Assembly (NCBI RefSeq): GCF_004519295.1
Contig: NZ_SOZH01000011.1
Coordinates: 1 to 64,000, forward strand
Length of the DNA stretch: 64,000 nt
From: Cellulosimicrobium funkei
GTDB lineage: Bacteria; Actinomycetota; Actinomycetes; Actinomycetales; Cellulomonadaceae
Reading direction: 5' to 3'
The notes beneath the pieces are model-generated. The model saw nothing but the letters and a program-made list of their open reading frames with translations. It was not told the origin of the DNA and did no database searches. A program made the position numbers and the translations under genes. Every line of letters begins with the position of its first letter. The stretch's first letter is position 1. Shown here piece by piece: positions 59,672 to 64,000 of this stretch.

Positions 59672-59694
59672 CGCGCGGGGACGGGCCCCGCGCG
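59672..59694 (-). terminator. Hairpin after the small membrane gene
   Basis: Perfect 9-bp arms at 59672-59680 and 59686-59694 with a five-base loop, just past the stop at 59701. Confidence 0.5.
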
Positions 59695-59700
59695 GCGACG

Positions 59701-59814
59701 TCAGCGCTGGCCCTTGAAGAGCTTGTAGACGACGTACCCGGCGAACCACGTGATGGTCACCGTCGCCGCGAGGAGCAGGCCGAGGAAGATCAGCTCGAGA
59801 GTGTGCGGGCTCAT
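59701..59814 (-). CDS. 37-residue single-helix membrane protein
   Basis: A very small protein: a short start (MSPHTLELI), one membrane helix (FLGLLLAATVTITWFAGYVVY) and a basic tail KLFKGQR. I accept it because TAGGAT (59822-59827) lies exactly seven bases before ATG 59814, its composition and helix are clean, and a hairpin follows the stop. I recall similar short proteins in related actinobacteria but cannot verify. Function unknown. Confidence 0.7.
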   Translation of the reverse strand: MSPHTLELIFLGLLLAATVTITWFAGYVVYKLFKGQR

Positions 59815-59874
59815 GCGGGCGATCCTACCGGCCGGACGGCGCCCGCACGCCGTGGCCGTGGTCACCCGCGGGGC

Positions 59875-59880
59875 TACGCT
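59875..59880 (+). promoter_or_regulatory. -10 element of the leaderless DsrE gene
   Basis: TACGCT ends seven bases before GTG 59888. It is about 50 bases from the oppositely directed -10 at 59822-59827. Confidence 0.5.
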
Positions 59881-59887
59881 CGGCCGC

Positions 59888-60283
59888 GTGACCGACTCCA
59901 CGTTCCCCGCCGCCGCCCCCCGCTCCCGCTCGCTCGTCGTCAAGACGACCTCCGGGCTCGACCGGCCCGAGGCCGCGAACCAGGCCTTCACCGTCGCCGC
60001 CGCCGCGGTCGCGGCGGGCGTCGAGGTGAGCGTGTGGCTCACGGGCGAGGCGGCGTGGTTCGGTGTGCCGGGCCGCGCGGCGGAGCTCGAGCTCGAGCAC
60101 GCGGCGCCGCTGCCCGACCTGCTCGACGCGGTCCTCGCCGCGGGCACGCTGACCGTCTGCACGCAGTGCGCGGCGCGCCGCGGGATCACGGCCGACGACG
60201 TCCTGCCCGGCGTCCGCATCGCGGGCGCGGCGGTGTTCGTCGAGGAGGCGCTGCGCGAGGGCGCCCAGGCGCTCGTCTACTGA
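59888..60283 (+). CDS. DsrE-family protein
   Basis: A 131-residue protein of the DsrE/F/H-like fold, seen in sulfur relay and persulfide handling. SLVVKTTSGLDRPEAANQAFTVAAAAVAAGVEVSVWLTGEAAW is the family start; a CxxC (Cys91, Cys94 in TVCTQCAARRGI) and the closing IAGAAVFVEEALREGAQALVY follow. Leaderless GTG 59888. Nearby thioredoxin and DUF4395 genes (opposite strand) suggest a shared thiol theme. Confidence 0.87.
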   Translation: MTDSTFPAAAPRSRSLVVKTTSGLDRPEAANQAFTVAAAAVAAGVEVSVWLTGEAAWFGVPGRAAELELEHAAPLPDLLDAVLAAGTLTVCTQCAARRGITADDVLPGVRIAGAAVFVEEALREGAQALVY

Positions 60284-60293
60284 GCGAGCCGCG

Positions 60294-60315
60294 CCCGCAG
60301 GCGCTCGCCTGCGGG
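60294..60315. terminator. Bidirectional hairpin between DsrE and DUF4395 genes
   Basis: Perfect 10-bp arms at 60294-60303 and 60306-60315 (the inner two pairs open as a loop), between convergent genes. Confidence 0.6.
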
Positions 60316-60334
60316 GCGGGCGCGCGCCGGGCCG

Positions 60335-60814
60335 TCAGCGGGCCGGCGCGACCCGGCGCAGCAGCAGGTACAGCTCGCACCCGAGGCACAGGCCGAACGC
60401 GGCGTTGAGGACGGCGGCCACGAGCGCGAGCGCCGCCGCGGCCGGCACGGCGCCCGCGACGCCGAGCAGCCCGAGCACGACCCCGGCGCCGGTGATCACC
60501 AGGCCCACCGCCTGCGCGAACCGCGGCGGCCTCGGGTCCTCGCGCTCCGTCGTCGGGCCGATGCGCGGGAGCAGGACCAGCCGGTAGACGGCCGCCTGCC
60601 ACGTGCCCTGCGCGCCGCGGACGGTGCCGAGCAGGAAGCCCGCCGCGACGACGGCGAGCAGCACGAGCGCCGCGGGCGACGTCCAGAGCAGGATCACCAC
60701 GGCGAGCAGGACGGCCGTCATGCCCGCCCCCGCGCGCGGCCCGCGCGGGTCGATGCCGGCGGGCGCGCCGCCCGGCTCGGTGACGGTGGCCTCCGGGCCT
60801 GCCTGGTCGCTCAC
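60335..60814 (-). CDS. DUF4395 membrane protein
   Basis: A 159-residue protein with about four membrane helices (TAVLLAVVILLWTSPAALVLLAVVAAGFLLG, then VGLVITGAGVVLGLLGVAG and ALVAAVLNAAFGLCLGCELYLLL). The GLCLGCELY motif with two cysteines is diagnostic of DUF4395, usually encoded beside a thioredoxin-like protein, as here. It may exchange electrons with that partner. GTG 60814. Confidence 0.88.
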   Translation of the reverse strand: MSDQAGPEATVTEPGGAPAGIDPRGPRAGAGMTAVLLAVVILLWTSPAALVLLAVVAAGFLLGTVRGAQGTWQAAVYRLVLLPRIGPTTEREDPRPPRFAQAVGLVITGAGVVLGLLGVAGAVPAAAALALVAAVLNAAFGLCLGCELYLLLRRVAPAR

Positions 60815-60850
60815 TCGGGTCTCCTCCGGTCGGGCCGTCGGAGACGGCGG

Positions 60851-61339
60851 TCAGCTGCCTGGCACGCTCGCGGGCCGCGCGCCCGGGTCCGCGACGGCGA
60901 GCGCCGCGAGCGCCTGGGCGCGGTTCATGCCCCCGCTCGCGCGGGCGACCTCGCGGCCCTCCGCGTCGAGCACGAGGGCGGTCGGCGTGCGCAGTATGCC
61001 GAATGCTCGCACCAGGTCGAGGTGGTCGTCGACGTCCATCTCACGATGCGTCACGTCCGGGTGCGCGGCGCTCACGTCGCGCAGGACCCGGGCGGTGGCG
61101 CGGCACGGCGCGCAGAGCTCGGCGGAGAACTGGACGAACGTGCGGCGCTCCGCGAGCGCGACGCCGTGCGCCGCCCAGTCCACGGGCGCGGGCCCGGCGA
61201 CGGCGGCCGCGGGCGACGCGGGCCCTCTCTCCCGCGCGGCCCGCACGACGCCCTGGCGGCGCTGCCACCACACGCCGAGCGCGGCCGTCGCGACGAGGGT
61301 CACGACGAGCAGCACGACGGCGAGCGGCGAGGGGGTCAC
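60851..61339 (-). CDS. Membrane-anchored thioredoxin-like protein
   Basis: A 162-residue protein: an N-terminal signal anchor (PLAVVLLVVTLVATAALGVWW, about 5-25) then a thioredoxin fold with Cys76-Ala-Pro-Cys79 in FVQFSAELCAPCRAT and the cis-proline region ILRTPTALVLD. It should act outside the membrane in thiol-disulfide exchange. GTG 61339 overlaps the upstream membrane gene stop; DUF4395 follows 36 bases downstream. Confidence 0.9.
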   Translation of the reverse strand: MTPSPLAVVLLVVTLVATAALGVWWQRRQGVVRAARERGPASPAAAVAGPAPVDWAAHGVALAERRTFVQFSAELCAPCRATARVLRDVSAAHPDVTHREMDVDDHLDLVRAFGILRTPTALVLDAEGREVARASGGMNRAQALAALAVADPGARPASVPGS

Positions 61340-62070
61340 CCGACGATCACCCGGCCGACGACGAAGATCAGGGTCCCGCCGACGGCGACGGGCAGCGCCG
61401 TCGCGGAGAACGCGCCCAGCCGGCCGCGCAGCTCGGGGAGCTGGTCGAAGAGCGCGTGCAGGGACGCGACGAGCAGGCCCGCGACGACCCCCGCCCAGAC
61501 GCCGCCCAGCAGCTCGAGATCGGGCATGACGTAGCCGACGGCGCCGCCCGCGAGCACCGCGAGGCCGAGCGTCAGCGCGGCGTTGAGCCAGCCGCCGAGC
61601 GGCAGCGCGGACACCGCGGACGCCACGGCGAGCGCGACCGCCGTCGTGACGACGAGGGACTCGCCCGCGTCGGTGCGGCCCGCGGCGATCCAGCCCGCGC
61701 TCGACGTCGCCACGACGATCCCGCTCACCGTGCCGATGAGCGACTCGACGAGACGCGGGCGGCCGTCGCGCCGCAGGAGCTCGGCGACGAACGCGAGGAC
61801 GACGGAGAGCGCGAGCACGACGGGCAGGTGGCGCAGCGCGGGCTCCCCGCGCGTCGCGGCGGTCGCGGCCACGGCGCCGAGCCCGGCGATCGCGATGACG
61901 ACCCGGGTCCCGCCGTGGACGGGGATGTCGAGCAGCCGCGGCCAGCCGATCGCGACGCTCAGCGCCAGCACGCCCGACGCGATCGTGAGCGGCAGCGGGC
62001 CGAAGAACGCGGCGACGGCCACGACCGCCGCCAGGCATGCCGTCACGACGGCACGGGTCGAGAGGTCCAC
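61336..62070 (-). CDS. Hypothetical polytopic membrane protein
   Basis: A 244-residue protein with about seven hydrophobic helices and short loops, no recognised motif. First gene of the operon with the thioredoxin-like and DUF4395 genes (4-bp overlap with the former). GTG 62070 is the start. Its co-expression with redox genes hints at a transport or scaffold role in the same process, by inference only. Confidence 0.72.
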   Translation of the reverse strand: MDLSTRAVVTACLAAVVAVAAFFGPLPLTIASGVLALSVAIGWPRLLDIPVHGGTRVVIAIAGLGAVAATAATRGEPALRHLPVVLALSVVLAFVAELLRRDGRPRLVESLIGTVSGIVVATSSAGWIAAGRTDAGESLVVTTAVALAVASAVSALPLGGWLNAALTLGLAVLAGGAVGYVMPDLELLGGVWAGVVAGLLVASLHALFDQLPELRGRLGAFSATALPVAVGGTLIFVVGRVIVG

Positions 62071-62428
62071 GCGGTCAGCGCCCCGTTCGGGGGTCGCGGG
62101 AGGGCGTCGGGTCGTGCAGCACGCCTCAGAGTGTCGCAGAGACTCGCCGCGGGCCGCTCACCGGCTGCCCGTCGGCGGCCGGGCGGCGGTCTCGCGAGCG
62201 AGCCGCGGCGTCGCTGCCGGGCAGCGCTGTCACCGGCCGGGGAGTGCGGACGCGCGCGATGTGAGACACGCACCGTGCGCGCGGCCGGCACGCGATACGG
62301 TAACCGTCCACGGACCGCGGACGTGGCCGACGACGTGGCGTGCCCCGTAGAGGTCCGTCCCGCCCGGTCGCCACGCGTCGACGCCCGGGGGCGCCGCCCG
62401 CGCCCCGCGACCCGGAAGGAGGTGCCGG
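62071..62428. other. Intergenic region between divergent membrane and glnR genes
   Basis: A 358-bp gap. On the plus strand TACGGT near 62296-62301 is a possible glnR -10, leaving a leader of about 125 bases ending in AAGGAGG. I see no GlnR box and no RNA gene. The rest is GC-rich without clear repeats. Confidence 0.4.
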
Positions 62429-63211
62429 ATGGCCGACCTGCTCATCCTCACCCCCGCCACTGGCGGTTCCGTCGAGGTGCTGCCCGCGCTCGGCCTGCTC
62501 TCGCACCGTATCCGGGTCCTGCCCATGGAGCCGTCGGCGCTCGTCGACGCACCGGACTCCGACGTCGTGCTGCTGGACGCGCGCCGCGACCTCGTCGCGG
62601 CCCGCACCACGTGCCGGCTCCTGCACGCCACGGGCCTGACGGTCCCGCTCGTGCTCGTGCTCACCGAGGGCGGGCTCACCGTGGTGACCGCCGAGTGGGG
62701 TGCCGACGACCTCCTGCTGGAGGGTGCCGGACCGGCCGAGGTCGAGGCTCGCCTCCGCCTCGTCATCGAGCGCTCCGCGCGGGGTCCGGCCGAGGACGGC
62801 CCGCAGGAGATCGCGGCGGGCGAGCTCGCGATCGACGCGAGCGGCTACACCGCCCGGCTGCGCGGCCGCCCGATCGACCTCACGTACAAGGAGTTCGAGC
62901 TCCTCAAGTACCTCGTCCAGCACCCGGGCCGCGTGTTCACGCGCGCGCAGCTCCTCCAGGAGGTCTGGGGCTACGACTACTACGGGGGCACGCGCACCGT
63001 CGACGTCCACGTGCGCCGTCTGCGCGCCAAGCTCGGGCCGGAGCACGAGCAGCTCATCGGCACGGTGCGCAACGTCGGCTACCGGTTCGACCCGCCGAAG
63101 GACCGCCGGCCCGCGGCGGCCGCGGAGACGTCCGGAGCGGACGCCGCCGGCGCCGGCTCCGGGTCGTCGGCCGACAGCGGGTCCGGGACGCCGGTAGGTT
63201 CGTCCGGGTGA
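62429..63211 (+). CDS. glnR: GlnR-type OmpR-family response regulator
   Basis: A 260-residue regulator of nitrogen metabolism genes in actinobacteria. The receiver-like N-terminus ([53 protein letters not shown]) lacks the usual acidic pocket, as in GlnR, an orphan regulator controlled without a kinase. The winged helix is at ~130-225 ([55 protein letters not shown]). A low-complexity Ala/Gly/Ser tail follows. ATG 62429 has AAGGAGG. It overlaps the hydrolase gene by four bases. MtrA-like regulators are the alternative, less likely. Confidence 0.87.
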   Translation: MADLLILTPATGGSVEVLPALGLLSHRIRVLPMEPSALVDAPDSDVVLLDARRDLVAARTTCRLLHATGLTVPLVLVLTEGGLTVVTAEWGADDLLLEGAGPAEVEARLRLVIERSARGPAEDGPQEIAAGELAIDASGYTARLRGRPIDLTYKEFELLKYLVQHPGRVFTRAQLLQEVWGYDYYGGTRTVDVHVRRLRAKLGPEHEQLIGTVRNVGYRFDPPKDRRPAAAAETSGADAAGAGSGSSADSGSGTPVGSSG

Positions 63212-64000
63212 CGCCCGACCCCTCCGACTTCACGTCCGCCCTCCTCGACGGCCCCTGGCGACACGAGTTCGTGCCGGCCAACGGGGCCCGCTTCCACGTG
63301 GCGCTCGCCGGTCCCGAGGACCGCGGCGTGCGGGACCCCGGCCCGCCGCTCGTCGTGCTGCTCCACTCGTTCCCCCAGTTCTGGTGGGCGTGGCGGCACC
63401 AGCTCGAGCCGCTGGCCGCCGCGGGCTACCGCGTCGCCGCGATGGACGTGCGGGGCGTCGGGGCGTCCGACAAGCCGCCGATCGGCTACGACGCCCCGAC
63501 GCGCACGCGTGACATCGCCGGCGTGATCCGCTCGCTCGGGTCGGGGCGCGCGGTCGTCGTGGGCCACGGCACCGGCGGCAGCCTCGCCTGGGCGATGGCG
63601 GCGCTCCAGCCCGCCGTGACGGCCGGGGTCGCCGCGTTCTCCGCGCCGCACCCCGCACGCCTGCACACGTCGGCCCGACGGCTCCTCACGCCCGCCGCGC
63701 AGCGCCAGCTCGCGTTCTACCAGGTGCCGACGCTACCCGAGCGCGCACTCGTCCGCGGCGACCTCGTGGCCGACGTGCTCGCGACGGGCGCCGCGCAGCC
63801 CTTCGCGCCCGACGTCGTCGACACGTACCGCACCGTCATGCGCATCCCGTTCGCGGCGCACACCGCGATGGAGTCGCTGCGCTGGGCCGTGCGCTCCACC
63901 CCCCGTCCCGAAGGGCGCCGCTTCCTCGCCGCGCTCCGCCGCCCCGTCGAGGTCCCCGCCCTCCAGGTGCACGCGGCGCGCGACGGGTTGCTGCGGCGCG
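63208..64000 (+). CDS. Alpha/beta hydrolase, partial (runs off the right edge)
   Basis: At least 264 residues of an alpha/beta-hydrolase-fold protein. GTG 63208 overlaps the glnR stop (GTGA). The core is recognisable: [43 protein letters not shown] (oxyanion region), then [16 protein letters not shown], where the nucleophile elbow has glycine at the position normally held by serine or aspartate. It resembles epoxide hydrolases and haloalkane dehalogenases. Either the enzyme uses unusual chemistry or it is non-catalytic. The C-terminus is outside the window. Confidence 0.8.
   Translation, partial: MTPDPSDFTSALLDGPWRHEFVPANGARFHVALAGPEDRGVRDPGPPLVVLLHSFPQFWWAWRHQLEPLAAAGYRVAAMDVRGVGASDKPPIGYDAPTRTRDIAGVIRSLGSGRAVVVGHGTGGSLAWAMAALQPAVTAGVAAFSAPHPARLHTSARRLLTPAAQRQLAFYQVPTLPERALVRGDLVADVLATGAAQPFAPDVVDTYRTVMRIPFAAHTAMESLRWAVRSTPRPEGRRFLAALRRPVEVPALQVHAARDGLLRR

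Overview
The window is very GC-rich, densely packed actinobacterial DNA, most likely from Micrococcales. The gene set (F420 biosynthesis genes, a GlnR-type regulator, two secreted GH18 chitinases, an LAxTG surface protein, a large LuxR-family regulator) and the rRNA leader at the left edge fit Cellulosimicrobium, Cellulomonas or a close relative. The genus is an inference. No phage, integrase, insertion sequence, tRNA or CRISPR array is seen.

Layout. 1-371: minus-strand leader and promoter of an rRNA operon whose 16S gene lies off the left edge. 368-3429: WYL regulator divergent from a two-gene ABC exporter. 3442-6138: racemase-family protein, a modified-DNA-reader (RAMA) protein, a thiamine-binding protein. 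6222-8049: cofD-cofC (coenzyme F420). 8070-17906: lipoprotein, nitroreductase, acetyltransferase, aldo/keto reductase divergent from a MocR regulator, oleate hydratase, and a large FAD/Fe-S oxidoreductase. 17907-18521: a gene-free block made of nested inverted repeats. 18522-22332: YhgE/Pip membrane protein plus a Walker-A-degenerate ABC-like protein, controlled from twin operators by a divergent TetR. 22374-31557: epimerase, OsmC, a secreted crystallin/I36-like protein divergent from a secreted subtilase, DUF4241, a membrane protein and an esterase-like hydrolase.

31568-38926 is the most unusual locus: seven overlapping minus-strand genes forming an Ebo-type cluster (EboF phosphodiesterase, EboE, TatD hydrolase, EboA, a second TIM-barrel protein, a UbiA prenyltransferase), with a myo-inositol-phosphate-synthase-like enzyme first in the operon. 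A good promoter lies upstream, covered by an inverted repeat. In cyanobacteria ebo genes act in movement of a scytonemin precursor; here no product is known, and the order suggests a cyclitol phosphate that is prenylated and moved.

39206-44949: ECF sigma factor with a membrane-anchored partner, DUF4012 protein, LAxTG wall protein, lipoprotein. 45149-53746: chitin region with two GH18 chitinases that share a spaced promoter motif, a large LuxR-type regulator, and a small membrane gene plus corA preceded by a long leader with a small ORF and hairpins. 53969-56626: dtd-asparaginase-DUF2516 operon and a Phd/VapC-type toxin-antitoxin pair. 56691-62070: FUSC, YgfZ, nitrobindin-like, DsrE, DUF4395 and thioredoxin genes. 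62429-64000: glnR and an alpha/beta hydrolase cut by the right edge.

Two habits recur. Many genes have TAnnnT six to eight bases before the start codon, the arrangement of leaderless transcripts. Several -10 elements reuse the stop codon of the preceding gene. Genes end in long perfect hairpins without U-tracts.
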